Assembly (NCBI GenBank): GCA_044425705.1
Contig: JAWXVD010000066.1
Span: 1-18,577 of the forward strand
Length of the DNA: 18,577 nt
Origin: JAWXVD01 sp044425705
Lineage (GTDB): Bacteria; Bacillota; Clostridia; Lachnospirales; Lachnospiraceae
Direction of reading: 5' to 3'
The position numbers and the translations under genes were made by a program. Of this stretch, positions 6,135 to 13,812 are shown in pieces. The stretch's first letter is position 1. Each line of letters begins with the position of its first letter. The notes below the pieces were generated by a model. The model did no database searches, was not told the DNA's origin, and was given only the letters and a program-made list of their open reading frames with translations.

Positions 6135-7724
6135 CTATTCCCATTTATAAATTTTATACACTTCAAAATCATTATGCTCAATACCATATATTCCTACAGA
6201 TTCCATCACCAAACCTTTTTCTGCTAACATCTCAGCCTGTGGCAGATTTTGATAACTAGTTCCCATAAGCCAACATGTTTCGAATTCAGTATTATAGTCA
6301 AAAGTCTCGCTATATTCCAGCTGATACTCAGGAAATTGTTCTTTATAAATGAAACCAAATGCTTCCCAGTTATATAATACGTAATCGTTTTCTCCTACAT
6401 TACTAGCAAATAGATCAATCGTTTGCTGTGCATAATTACTTCTATATTCTTGTATGAAACATTCCTTATATTGAATAGCTGCCACAAATAGTAAAAAAAC
6501 CGTAAAGGTAACTAGCAATACTTTATTGCACCTATTCACTGTATGTTCTTTATTTTGTTTGGAACTTAATACTTCATTCTCTCGCTTTTCACCTACATCA
6601 TTACATATCAGATTTTTCACACTAACACCAACAAACACAGAAAATAACCCTAAAGCTGGAAACCAATATTGTTCTCTATAAATAGGTTCTGTCAATAATG
6701 ACGCCACAAGACCTACTGCTGCTGTGATAACCGGAATCAAAAAGGCCAATATCATAGCCACTTGCTTTTTATAAATTGCAACTCCAAGCAACATAATAAC
6801 TATTGCCAGAAAGACATATACTATTTTCGAATAATCACTTAAACCAAATGTCCAAGTCAAATATCCCCATACAGTACTTTTTGTAATTTCAGGAATCCAA
6901 TATCCCGAAGTAACATTTGTTACTTGTTCTATAAAATAGGGAATCCATGGTATGTATAAAATAAACATCATGATGATTGCTACAACATGCTTTAATAATA
7001 AACTGCGTTTAGAAAACAAAAGTGCCAAAAACAAGAAACCATTCACCGCTATGATAGAAACAAAAGCAAAATAATGTGTATATGCTGCTCCCACACTAAA
7101 CAAAATCAAGGGGATTAAATATTTAAGTCCAGTGGTTTCACTTGCTTGCAAGGGTGAAATCACAAACGCTGAGGACGAACAATTTTTTTCTTCCTTTATT
7201 CCTGTGATTTTATTTGTTTGTAACGTTACATTTTCAGAAGATTCATTCTTCCTCTCTGATTTCCAAAATTCATAAGCATATATCCCACTTCCTGTTACAC
7301 ATAGAAGTGCCAAGGAATACATCCTCACTTGCACCGAAAATTCCATAGAACAAGGAATTGACGCAAGAAAAAGGACTGCCAAAAAGGCTGCTAGTTTCCC
7401 ATAATATTTTGTCACTTTAACTGCCAACAAAATATATGTTAAAATCATTGGAACAATAGAAAAAATCTTTAATACTATCAAATTTTTTCCTGCAAGATAT
7501 GTAGGCAATTTCACCAAATAATAATATAGTGGTGGATGTACATCATTCGCTGTTCCTAAGGTAATTCCTTGCATATTTTCTGTAATTAACTGCAAAGTAA
7601 ATGCTTCATCTGTCCAGATACTAGGACTAAACATTAAACTACAATAAATTACGGTAATCCCAATAATCATAAGTCCTATCAGATGACTTCCATATTCTTC
7701 AATCATTTCTTCAATTTTTTTCAT
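6135..7724 (-). CDS. GT39-type membrane glycosyltransferase (GT-C fold, ArnT/PMT-like)
   Basis: 529-residue polytopic protein. Glycosyltransferases of this kind move a sugar from a polyprenyl-phosphate donor onto a protein or surface glycan on the outer membrane face. The catalytic-type acidic pair lies in the first outer loop, WTDEAFT (Asp39, Glu40), followed by the family's HPPLYYY (63-69). About ten to twelve transmembrane helices follow, then a short C-terminal soluble part. Residues 154-200 form a charged, non-membrane insert; residues 184-202 are encoded by a copy of a 56-bp repeat found again at 7766-7821. The start at 7724 has AAAAGGA about 6 nt upstream. It is 111 nt after the PTPS-related gene, so probably cotranscribed. 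Acceptor unknown. Confidence 0.82.
   Translation of the reverse strand: MKKIEEMIEEYGSHLIGLMIIGITVIYCSLMFSPSIWTDEAFTLQLITENMQGITLGTANDVHPPLYYYLVKLPTYLAGKNLIVLKIFSIVPMILTYILLAVKVTKYYGKLAAFLAVLFLASIPCSMEFSVQVRMYSLALLCVTGSGIYAYEFWKSERKNESSENVTLQTNKITGIKEEKNCSSSAFVISPLQASETTGLKYLIPLILFSVGAAYTHYFAFVSIIAVNGFLFLALLFSKRSLLLKHVVAIIMMFILYIPWIPYFIEQVTNVTSGYWIPEITKSTVWGYLTWTFGLSDYSKIVYVFLAIVIMLLGVAIYKKQVAMILAFLIPVITAAVGLVASLLTEPIYREQYWFPALGLFSVFVGVSVKNLICNDVGEKRENEVLSSKQNKEHTVNRCNKVLLVTFTVFLLFVAAIQYKECFIQEYRSNYAQQTIDLFASNVGENDYVLYNWEAFGFIYKEQFPEYQLEYSETFDYNTEFETCWLMGTSYQNLPQAEMLAEKGLVMESVGIYGIEHNDFEVYKIYKWE
7119..7174. repeat. 56-bp palindromic repeat, copy 1 (inside the glycosyltransferase gene)
   Basis: 53 of 56 bases match 7766-7821. 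The core is an imperfect palindrome, GTGATTTCAC on one arm against GTGAAATCAC, extended by TTGC/GCAA around a 2-nt loop; this copy has one arm mismatch (GGTTTCAC). It keeps the reading frame open and encodes FVISPLQASETTGLKY in a loop between helices. Confidence 0.85.
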
Positions 7725-7765
7725 ACGTATCCTTTTTTTTCTTAAGCTACTGATTTAGTTTCATC

Positions 7766-7821
7766 ATATTTAAGTCCAGTGATTTCACTTGCTTGCAAGG
7801 GTGAAATCACAGATGCTGAGG
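7766..7821. repeat. 56-bp palindromic repeat, copy 2 (intergenic)
   Basis: Second copy of the element at 7119-7174 in the same orientation, between the PTPS-related gene (stop 7836) and the glycosyltransferase start (7724). Its palindrome arms are perfect over 10 bp. No T run follows, so it is not a typical terminator, though the RNA hairpin would lie in the intercistronic mRNA. Confidence 0.85.
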
Positions 7822-7835
7822 GTAAAAACTTATTT

Positions 7836-10142
7836 TCACCCTTTTTTCTTCTTTTGATAAACAGGAACTGCAAACACACTTAATACCGTCAACAGAGAGA
7901 CAACCTCCATTACTCTCCATAAAATTGGCGCTACATATTCAATTTTTAACACACCTTCAAAGTAGGGATCTATTTCTACAGAAATACAATTATTTTCTCC
8001 ATTAATAATCTCTAAGCTTTCTCCCGTCCAGTCATTGACAACTTGATAATTATCATAATTTAAAATCGGCAACGTCACATATTCTGTATTGGCTGACATG
8101 CTATATACTGTTAGATATTTTTCTCCTTTATCTTCTATATAGTCTTCCAACATTACTGCATCTGAAGATGCTTTCACCTGGGAGCTATTTAAAAGACTAC
8201 TTTCTGTTCCATCTAATAAATATTCAAATCCCATATACGTTACAGAAAAATCCATATCTGGTTCACTTGCATTAGAAAAACAATAGCTAATTTCCATAAA
8301 TCCATAATAGAAAAAGCTACAGTATAGTACAGTTGCTATTGCTACTAAAAATGTTGCATATGTATAATATTTCTTATTGATATCCTTCAATATGTATAAT
8401 GCCAAAATGGTTCCTATTACAATTAATACCGTTGCAATGGTTAAGTATCGCCATGGGAATTGTATTTGTGCCATTAATGTGGCTACCTTAGTACCCACCA
8501 TACCTTCCAAACTATCCCATGGGAAGGCTTGTAATGTGAATACAATAGCTAACATAGCTAATCCCGTCATAAGAATCATGCTTTGATATTTACTCTTATT
8601 TTCACCTGCTATCTTTTCTCCATATAAACAACAATAACAAACACAGACCAAACCAATAATTGCTGAAATCCCAAGGGTAATCGGCATGTCACTAGTCAAT
8701 GTATTGGACATGGAATATCCTGTTGCTGATACGAAAGGTAAAAATAATTGCATCAAATAGGCTCCATGGCTTTGAATTTTCCCTGCATCATATCCCATTA
8801 CTTGAATAGACGTAAGCATGGACTGGATAAAAGGTATCGTATACCATGCTGTTAATAAAATAGTGAGTCCACTTGCTTTTAATAAAGCAAGAAAGCATTT
8901 TGGTTGGAATGTTTTTTTCCATAAAATCACGCAAGTAAGTGCTAAAAATACGACACACATCTGTGTACTGAGAATATGAGACATAATTAAACCGCTCATC
9001 CCTATGGAAAGCAATACCCAATCTTGATATCTAATTTTTTCTTTTGTATAAATCAGGTACATTGACGCTACAATCAATGGCAAAAATGTCATTGCTGTAT
9101 ACTCTCCCACTGCACTACGATTATATAAATTCGTAAAACGATATGGTGCTAGTAAGTACAATACAGCGCCCAACATACTGAGTCTTTGATTGTTTATCAT
9201 GATATGCAAGCTATAATATGCAATTAAAATCGTCGCTATATTAATAATTACAATATAAAGCTGATAACAAGTTCTAAGTGGCAACATACAATGAAATAAA
9301 ATTGCTGGTAAATATAAAAATATATCACAGTAAAACAAGGAGTTCGCATACCCATAACCATTCAAATCTTCTACGGCGATTCTAACTGGAAATGCTCCAT
9401 TTCCTAATTCTGTAGCCAAAGAAGTAATACGATTTAAATGATAGAATAAATCTCCTGAGTGAATCAAATAGTTTTGAAAAACAGGTAAACTTGCAAAAAT
9501 CACAGAACACAAAACAACTCCTGTGTACTTTGCATTTTTTATTGATTTTTCTGTTTTTGACGAAATTACTAAAAAGTATGCTAATGATGCAATAGCACCC
9601 ACAATAATAATCGTACCTAGTAAACGCATAATTCTATACAGGAACGACTCTTCTATTACAATTTTACTTAATGTAAGATCACCTTGCCCATAATAAGTCA
9701 TCTTCATTGTCAAATCTTCTACTGTTGTTAAAGCCTGATTCCAAATGCGCGTGGAATATACTTGCGACCCATCTGCCAATTGAATCATATCAAAAGCGAT
9801 TGCCGAAGGATTCTCATAAGATACAAAAGATAATTCTGCCACCTTATTGGTGTGATTATCTGTACCATCCACATTAGAATCATAATAAACATCTACTGTA
9901 TAGGCTCCTGTCTTTAATTCATGTACCATGGAAAAAATATTGAAGGATTCACCAGAATCATTTACCATACTAATGCCCATATCACCAACTAGTTTTATCG
10001 GTTGGTTACTATTTTGTTCATACAATTCCGCTGTGGAAATTTCAATTGTTTCCAAAGGCGCAAATAATCTGATATTTAGTAGAATCACTATGATTGCCGA
10101 AATCCCTATAAACCATAAATTTTTTTTGTTTATGTTCTTCAT
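7836..10142 (-). CDS. PTPS-related polytopic membrane protein
   Basis: 768-residue membrane protein resembling the family named '6-pyruvoyl-tetrahydropterin synthase-related, membrane domain', whose function is not established; its layout recalls GT-C glycosyltransferases or YfhO-like proteins. Order: N-terminal helix (about 5-25), an extracytoplasmic beta-rich part (about 30-170), many helices (about 175-620) with the characteristic HSGDLFYHLNRI and GNGAFPVRI near the outer loop and LLAPYRFTNLYNRSAVGEY further on, then a second outer domain, a last helix and a KKKKG tail. Start at 10142 has AAAGG 11 nt upstream; an ATG at 10181 lacks a ribosome site. It pairs with the downstream glycosyltransferase, suggesting surface glycan work (inference). 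Confidence 0.75.
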   Translation of the reverse strand: MKNINKKNLWFIGISAIIVILLNIRLFAPLETIEISTAELYEQNSNQPIKLVGDMGISMVNDSGESFNIFSMVHELKTGAYTVDVYYDSNVDGTDNHTNKVAELSFVSYENPSAIAFDMIQLADGSQVYSTRIWNQALTTVEDLTMKMTYYGQGDLTLSKIVIEESFLYRIMRLLGTIIIVGAIASLAYFLVISSKTEKSIKNAKYTGVVLCSVIFASLPVFQNYLIHSGDLFYHLNRITSLATELGNGAFPVRIAVEDLNGYGYANSLFYCDIFLYLPAILFHCMLPLRTCYQLYIVIINIATILIAYYSLHIMINNQRLSMLGAVLYLLAPYRFTNLYNRSAVGEYTAMTFLPLIVASMYLIYTKEKIRYQDWVLLSIGMSGLIMSHILSTQMCVVFLALTCVILWKKTFQPKCFLALLKASGLTILLTAWYTIPFIQSMLTSIQVMGYDAGKIQSHGAYLMQLFLPFVSATGYSMSNTLTSDMPITLGISAIIGLVCVCYCCLYGEKIAGENKSKYQSMILMTGLAMLAIVFTLQAFPWDSLEGMVGTKVATLMAQIQFPWRYLTIATVLIVIGTILALYILKDINKKYYTYATFLVAIATVLYCSFFYYGFMEISYCFSNASEPDMDFSVTYMGFEYLLDGTESSLLNSSQVKASSDAVMLEDYIEDKGEKYLTVYSMSANTEYVTLPILNYDNYQVVNDWTGESLEIINGENNCISVEIDPYFEGVLKIEYVAPILWRVMEVVSLLTVLSVFAVPVYQKKKKG

Positions 10143-10365
10143 TGTGTTGTGTACCTTTCTTATGTATATCACTGTTTCCATACAATTCTAGTTTAATAGT
10201 AAATATTCAACCATAGGCTAAAAGTTATGTTTAATATAACCCATTTCATTTTACTGTGCAATGTTTTTCAACAATTTATTTAAGTATTTAACAATGTATC
10301 TTAATGTGTTCAAACACAATCTTTTTTATTATAACTTTATGTTGTGACGCAATTATGATGCTAAT

Positions 10366-10399
10366 AAGGTAACATTAGCCAATGATCTAATGTTACCTT
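10366..10399. terminator. Terminator-like hairpin after the beta-helix lipoprotein gene
   Basis: Perfect 13-bp stem AAGGTAACATTAG (10366-10378) and its complement (10387-10399) with an 8-nt loop, 31 nt past the stop codon at 10431. The T run is short on both strands, so efficiency is uncertain. The rest of 10143-10430 is AT-rich spacer with no gene seen. Confidence 0.65.
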
Positions 10400-10430
10400 T
10401 AAAAGTGTACTTATGTTTTATGATTTTTCA

Positions 10431-11996
10431 TTACCTACGGGAAGAACCATGTTTATTGCTCATTCCTCCTTGGGAAGAAAGACTCGTTGGATCAATTTCA
10501 TTGCCATCCACATCCATAAATGTTCCCCCTGTTATAGTTAAAGTGCCACTGGCATCTACTTCACTATCACCACCCGAATAAATAGATTCTATTTCAAAAA
10601 TAAATTCACCACCAGTTATCGTCAAATCACCATTGGCATCTAGTCCATCACCTAGCGAATACAAATAAATGTTTCCTCCATTGATTTCTAAATATCCATC
10701 ACTACTTCCACCATTAATTGCGTCATCTAACACCGCTACATAAATATTACCGCCATTTATAATTAAAATATCCGCTTCAATTCCTTCATATCCCACACCT
10801 ATCCCCAGAGTCACATCATTAATTACCAAGGTATTATCAGCATGCACTGCATCATCTCCAGAATAAATAGTAAGTGTTCCTCCATTAATCTCCAATTCAT
10901 TATTGGCATGAATACCGTCTTCATATGCTGAAATCTTAACTGTACCACCATTTAGAATCATATTATATGCTTTCAGTCCCTTCATGCTGTATTCTAATTG
11001 ACTAGATGGTTGTATCGTATTTCCTGAGCCTTCTCCAACGGTAATACTATTTAATATTTCTACATATCCTCCACCAGAAGATAGTTCAAATTCCCCATCG
11101 TCAATCTGCAATGTATTTGCAGCACTGATTGCGTCTTTTTGTGCCTCTATTAAAAAAGTACCACTAGTGATGATAAAACTGCCTTTGTCACTTTCCTCAT
11201 CATTTGTGGATTTTATACCATCTCCACCTGCTATCATTTCAATCGTCACATCAGAACATGCCAAATAATCCTTTGCCACAATCCCGTCACCTGCAGTATT
11301 CAAATTCAAACTTACATTTTCGATAATTAAATCATCTCTACCATTTATTCCATCATTATATAATGTAGTAATCTCTAAACTTCCCGTACCCGCAATCACC
11401 GTATCAGCTTTCGAATAAATAGCTGCACTAGGAAACTCCTCATCGTCTGTTGTAATTTCCCCTTGATTAATAAAGTTACTACTGCCATCCACTAATAAAA
11501 TGACAACATTTTTCGCTTCCATAATATAAATTGGAGTTCCATTTTCACTTGAAATTGTTGCGTTATTCAATAGTAGATACACAATTCCCTTATCTACATC
11601 CTTATCTACATTTACTACAATAGTACTTTCTTCATAGGTGCCCGAAAACTCATATATTCCACTCTCGGTAATATAGATTTCCTCTCCATCTGAGAAAGTA
11701 ACAATGTTTTCCCCCTCAAAGCTTTCTTGATAATCCGCATTTTTATATTCTACTGTGGAAAACACAATATCTAACTCGACGGCGCTAGTATCAACCTCTT
11801 CTACTTCTGTATCTAAAGTGGTTTCTCTGTTCTCCGTTGTGGTCTCTTCCATTGCATTCTCTTCCGTTGTGGTCTCTTTTATACTATCCGATATGTCCGC
11901 CGACTCATCTTTTTGTGCACATCCTACCAACCACATACATAGCACTATCATCATAAATCCTAGTTTAACACATTTAAAATTTGTATTATATTTCAT
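10431..11996 (-). CDS. Beta-helix carbohydrate-binding lipoprotein (Cthe_2159-like, PF14262 type)
   Basis: 521-residue secreted lipoprotein: signal peptide with lipobox LVGC (lipidated Cys26), a Thr/Glu-rich linker (about 30-75), then many beta-helix coils repeating units such as DGIHANNELEINGGTLTI, DDAVHADNTLVINDVTL and GDGLDANGDLTITGG. The D-[GA]-[IVL]-x-A-x-x-x-L-x-I-x-G-G pattern matches the Cthe_2159 family, which in Clostridium thermocellum binds cellulose-like and acidic sugars with calcium. The C-terminus is basic (SSRR). Start at 11996 has GAGGAGG about 11 nt upstream. It stands alone between terminators. Role probably cell-surface polysaccharide binding; ligand unknown. No CotH or VTC partner gene, common beside such proteins, is seen here. 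Confidence 0.85.
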   Translation of the reverse strand: MKYNTNFKCVKLGFMMIVLCMWLVGCAQKDESADISDSIKETTTEENAMEETTTENRETTLDTEVEEVDTSAVELDIVFSTVEYKNADYQESFEGENIVTFSDGEEIYITESGIYEFSGTYEESTIVVNVDKDVDKGIVYLLLNNATISSENGTPIYIMEAKNVVILLVDGSSNFINQGEITTDDEEFPSAAIYSKADTVIAGTGSLEITTLYNDGINGRDDLIIENVSLNLNTAGDGIVAKDYLACSDVTIEMIAGGDGIKSTNDEESDKGSFIITSGTFLIEAQKDAISAANTLQIDDGEFELSSGGGYVEILNSITVGEGSGNTIQPSSQLEYSMKGLKAYNMILNGGTVKISAYEDGIHANNELEINGGTLTIYSGDDAVHADNTLVINDVTLGIGVGYEGIEADILIINGGNIYVAVLDDAINGGSSDGYLEINGGNIYLYSLGDGLDANGDLTITGGEFIFEIESIYSGGDSEVDASGTLTITGGTFMDVDGNEIDPTSLSSQGGMSNKHGSSRR

Positions 11997-12040
11997 ATCA
12001 TCTAATACCTCCTCTAGCCATTTTATTACAGTGTATTATT

Positions 12041-12073
12041 ATCATAACAGCTTTACCTAAAATTTACTTAAAA
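12041..12073 (-). promoter_or_regulatory. Promoter with tandem 11-bp repeats (PhoB/PhoP-box-like)
   Basis: On the plus strand TTTACCTAAAA (12052-12062) is followed at once by TTTACTTAAAA (12063-12073), 10 of 11 identical. A minus-strand -10 TATGAT (12041-12046) lies 5 nt away with no good -35 sequence. Direct repeats at 11-bp pitch over a missing -35 are typical of OmpR-family response regulators. It would control the lipoprotein gene at 11996. Confidence 0.45.
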
Positions 12074-12185
12074 TAATTTGGAAAATCGTTTCTTTCAAAA
12101 TGTTTTTTCTCTTTTCTAGCCAGTCTTTCATTTAAGTTAATATTATAGGCTTTAATTCCTTCTATTTTATTATTTTACTACACAT

Positions 12186-12213
12186 AAAAGACCCTCCAAT
12201 TTCTTGGAGAGCC
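12186..12213 (-). terminator. Terminator of the 12.2-13.1 kb transcript
   Basis: Minus strand: GGCTCTCCAA, GAAA tetraloop, TTGGAGGGTC (10-bp stem with G-U pairs), then TTTT. It lies 32 nt past the stop of the gene scrap at 12245 and serves the minus-strand genes to its right. Confidence 0.8.
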
Positions 12214-12243
12214 TTGATTTATCTGGGTTTAAAGTACCATCCT

Positions 12244-12268
12244 CTTATGGATGCACGACATCCATAAG
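12244..12268. repeat. Perfect 10-bp inverted repeat
   Basis: CTTATGGATG (12244-12253) and CATCCATAAG (12259-12268) around a 5-nt loop. It covers the last codons of the fragment at 12245-12322. Without a T run it is not a terminator; subterminal hairpins of this kind also occur at IS200/IS605 ends, but no transposase is seen. Confidence 0.5.
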
Positions 12269-12322
12269 CCGTTTACATTCGCTAAATACTGCATATTCTT
12301 TGCCGTATTCTTCACAATGCAT
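12245..12322 (-). pseudogene. 3' end of an unrecognised gene
   Basis: A short open frame from ATG 12320-12322 encodes MHCEEYGKEYAVFSECKRLM and five more residues (DVVHP). It opens after a stop about 20 nt further upstream, and lies in another frame directly behind the truncated gene at 12328. The composition looks like real protein, so I read it as the surviving C-terminus of a lost gene. Source family not recognised. Confidence 0.4.
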
Positions 12323-12327
12323 TTTAG

Positions 12328-12687
12328 TCAAAAGACAAATTTAATAACCGCATTAATCACATTCGAAAAACATTTGATTAATGCTTCATTAAATGGTAAT
12401 GCCCCATTTCCATTCCAATCATTTCTTAATAATGAAATCCCATCAATCTTTTGTATATTTTTAATTTTCAATAAATCAATTACTATTGTAGAACTACTTT
12501 CATTTATAGTACCACATTTTTGTTCACTTTTTCCCTCTCCAAAAAACGGATTCAATTCTAATATAGCATTTTTTGCACAGTTAATAAACCCAGTCCATGT
12601 AGCTATGTTGCTCACCATATCATGAGAATTATTGTTATAATTAATATAATTACCATTTAACTGTACACCACTTACCATACTATACAT
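12328..12687 (-). CDS. Hypothetical protein with WNGNGA motif, probably C-terminally truncated
   Basis: 119 residues of unrecognised function. The segment ISLLRNDWNGNGALPFNEALIKCFSNVI (about 84-111) resembles a motif I know from small hypothetical proteins (ENWDGYGAKPI followed by a helix), in which more sequence usually follows; here the frame stops soon after, at KFVF. A scrap of another gene follows directly, so a deletion may have removed the 3' part. Its ATG overlaps the stop of the upstream gene by one base (TAATG), with AAGGAG 9 nt before it: the two are translated as a pair. A plus-strand frame over the same bases (12251-12625) has no ribosome site. Confidence 0.65.
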   Translation of the reverse strand: MYSMVSGVQLNGNYINYNNNSHDMVSNIATWTGFINCAKNAILELNPFFGEGKSEQKCGTINESSSTIVIDLLKIKNIQKIDGISLLRNDWNGNGALPFNEALIKCFSNVINAVIKFVF

Positions 12688-13112
12688 TACTTTCGACTCC
12701 TTACATAAATATTATTTGTATCTAGCAATTCACCATTAAAATATATATCCGTACAATATACTCCTTCTGATTCAAAAATCACATTCCGAAAATCCATACT
12801 TAAATCAAACCCAACATATTCCTCTGGAATTTTTGTTGTATCTTTCTCAACAATATTTGGCGGTAAAACAATCTCTTCCGTATCCAAAAGGATAGCTCCG
12901 TCTTCTTTTTTAAATATTACTTGAATTTTATTTTCTTTAGTTAAATCCGCACCTAAAATAGAAAACACAATTGAAAATGAAAATGCACTTGGAATAAACT
13001 CAGGCATCAACGTAGATAAAACACGCATTGCATTTATTCCATCTTGTTTTCCATCTTTTAATACTATTCTTTCAGCATTTAAACAATAAATGAACGAAGT
13101 TAATCTCACCAT
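12687..13112 (-). CDS. DUF6941-like hypothetical protein
   Basis: 141-residue, probably cytosolic protein. The pattern of an N-terminal strand with Asn-Ala-Glu (YCLNAER), then FIPSAFSFSIVFSILG and beta strands with FKKEDGAIL and GVYCTDIYFNGELL, recalls the family annotated DUF6941, a beta-sandwich protein of unknown role found near defence and mobile genes. The identification is from memory. The start at 13112 has AAGGAG 6 nt upstream. It is coupled to the downstream gene by a one-base overlap, so the two products probably work together. Confidence 0.65.
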   Translation of the reverse strand: MVRLTSFIYCLNAERIVLKDGKQDGINAMRVLSTLMPEFIPSAFSFSIVFSILGADLTKENKIQVIFKKEDGAILLDTEEIVLPPNIVEKDTTKIPEEYVGFDLSMDFRNVIFESEGVYCTDIYFNGELLDTNNIYVRSRK

Positions 13113-13145
13113 ATTATTCTCCTTCAAAACACATACTTACATATT

Positions 13146-13174
13146 ATATTACTCTATTTTTGAATATTTAACAA
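13146..13174 (-). promoter_or_regulatory. Probable promoter of the 13.1 kb gene pair
   Basis: Minus strand -35 TTGTTA (13169-13174), 17-nt spacer, -10 TAATAT (13146-13151), about 33 nt before the start at 13112. An overlapping TATAAT (13143-13148) is an alternative -10. Confidence 0.5.
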
Positions 13175-13209
13175 TATATTCTATAAATTCTTAATAGTAA
13201 AATAGCTAG

Positions 13210-13263
13210 CTATAATGACGCTATAGCAACACCTCCTGAACCTACTGTACGTCCACCTTCACG
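13210..13263 (-). pseudogene. Fragment matching the 3' end of the EF-Tu gene (tuf)
   Basis: From 13263 the minus strand reads REGGRTVGSGGVA, the conserved C-terminal peptide of EF-Tu (REGGRTVGSGVVA) with one Val to Gly change, then IASL and a stop at 13210-13212. Upstream sequence in the same frame (TAFYNSKK) is not EF-Tu. About 42 nt are involved. It lies in a 317-nt gap (13113-13429) that holds no complete gene and may be a recombination scar or attachment-site remnant. Confidence 0.6.
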
Positions 13264-13374
13264 CTTTTTGGAATTGTAGAAAGCTGTGTAATTGGTGGGA
13301 ACATAACATGTTTATACGATTTTATGTTGTCTATTTTCTGTAGTATTTTTATTTTATGGAAATATTGTAGCCAA

Positions 13375-13394
13375 AATGTAGCCAATTCATTTTG
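13375..13394. repeat. Short tandem direct repeat TGTAGCCAA
   Basis: The plus strand carries TGTAGCCAA twice, 2 nt apart, about 110 nt to the right of the EF-Tu fragment. Short direct repeats of this sort can be arm or core binding sites of tyrosine recombinases, but no integrase gene is present. Confidence 0.4.
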
Positions 13395-13429
13395 AAATAA
13401 AACAATATTTACTGTCTCTATCATTAGTT

Positions 13430-13624
13430 TTAATAATCTTTACTACTCTTATCAAAATGCACAAAAGATTCACACTCTTTACAGCTAAATGTAATAGATC
13501 CTCTTCCTATATCCAATTCTTGAACATCTACTTCGCTGCTACCACATATTGGACACTTTTCAATTTTTTTATTCTTTAGATAACTCTCTAAATTCATTAA
13601 CCACACACTCATAGCTTCCCTCAT
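13430..13624 (-). CDS. Small zinc-ribbon protein
   Basis: 64 residues. A short N-terminal helix is followed by KCPICGSSEVDVQELDIG and ITFSCKECESFVHFD: two Cys pairs (CPIC, CKEC) placed for a zinc ribbon. Function unknown; such proteins may bind nucleic acid or other proteins. Start at 13624 with AGGTGG upstream. It lies 20 nt after the 55-residue gene and is in the same minus-strand run as the YhcG-type nuclease. Confidence 0.7.
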   Translation of the reverse strand: MREAMSVWLMNLESYLKNKKIEKCPICGSSEVDVQELDIGRGSITFSCKECESFVHFDKSSKDY

Positions 13625-13644
13625 TTTACATCCACCTATAAATC

Positions 13645-13812
13645 TTATTCACTCTTAAATAAAATTTCCTCAAAATATTTTGGTGGATACAAATAATCTT
13701 CCCCAGAATCATCTATTATTCTATACCACCCTTTTTCAATAGATAATACATCATAGATTTTTTCATTTGTTAAAACTAGAAATTCCGTTTTACCTAAATA
13801 TTTAACTTTCAT
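13645..13812 (-). CDS. Small conserved protein (KVKYLGKTEF type)
   Basis: 55 residues, MKVKYLGKTEFLVLTNEKIY through GWYRIIDDSGEDYLYPPKYFE: an SH3-like beta protein by its look, of a small family common in Firmicutes as I recall (KVKYIGxSDFLxLTNGKIYxVLSIEKGWYRIIDD). No function known. Its ATG-ATG lies inside the end of the YhcG-type gene (stop at 13802), an 11-base overlap in another frame, so translation is probably coupled. A longer frame to 13938 exists but overlaps the nuclease and has no ribosome site. Confidence 0.75.
   Translation of the reverse strand: MKVKYLGKTEFLVLTNEKIYDVLSIEKGWYRIIDDSGEDYLYPPKYFEEILFKSE

Noticed and set aside
12251..12625. Plus-strand 124-codon open frame
   Set aside because: It is antisense to the coupled gene at 12328-12687, which has a Shine-Dalgarno and stop/start overlap; the plus frame has neither.
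13242..13424. Minus-strand 60-codon open frame across the gap beside the EF-Tu fragment
   Set aside because: No ribosome site, biased composition, and it reads the EF-Tu-like segment in the wrong frame; more likely non-coding scar sequence.
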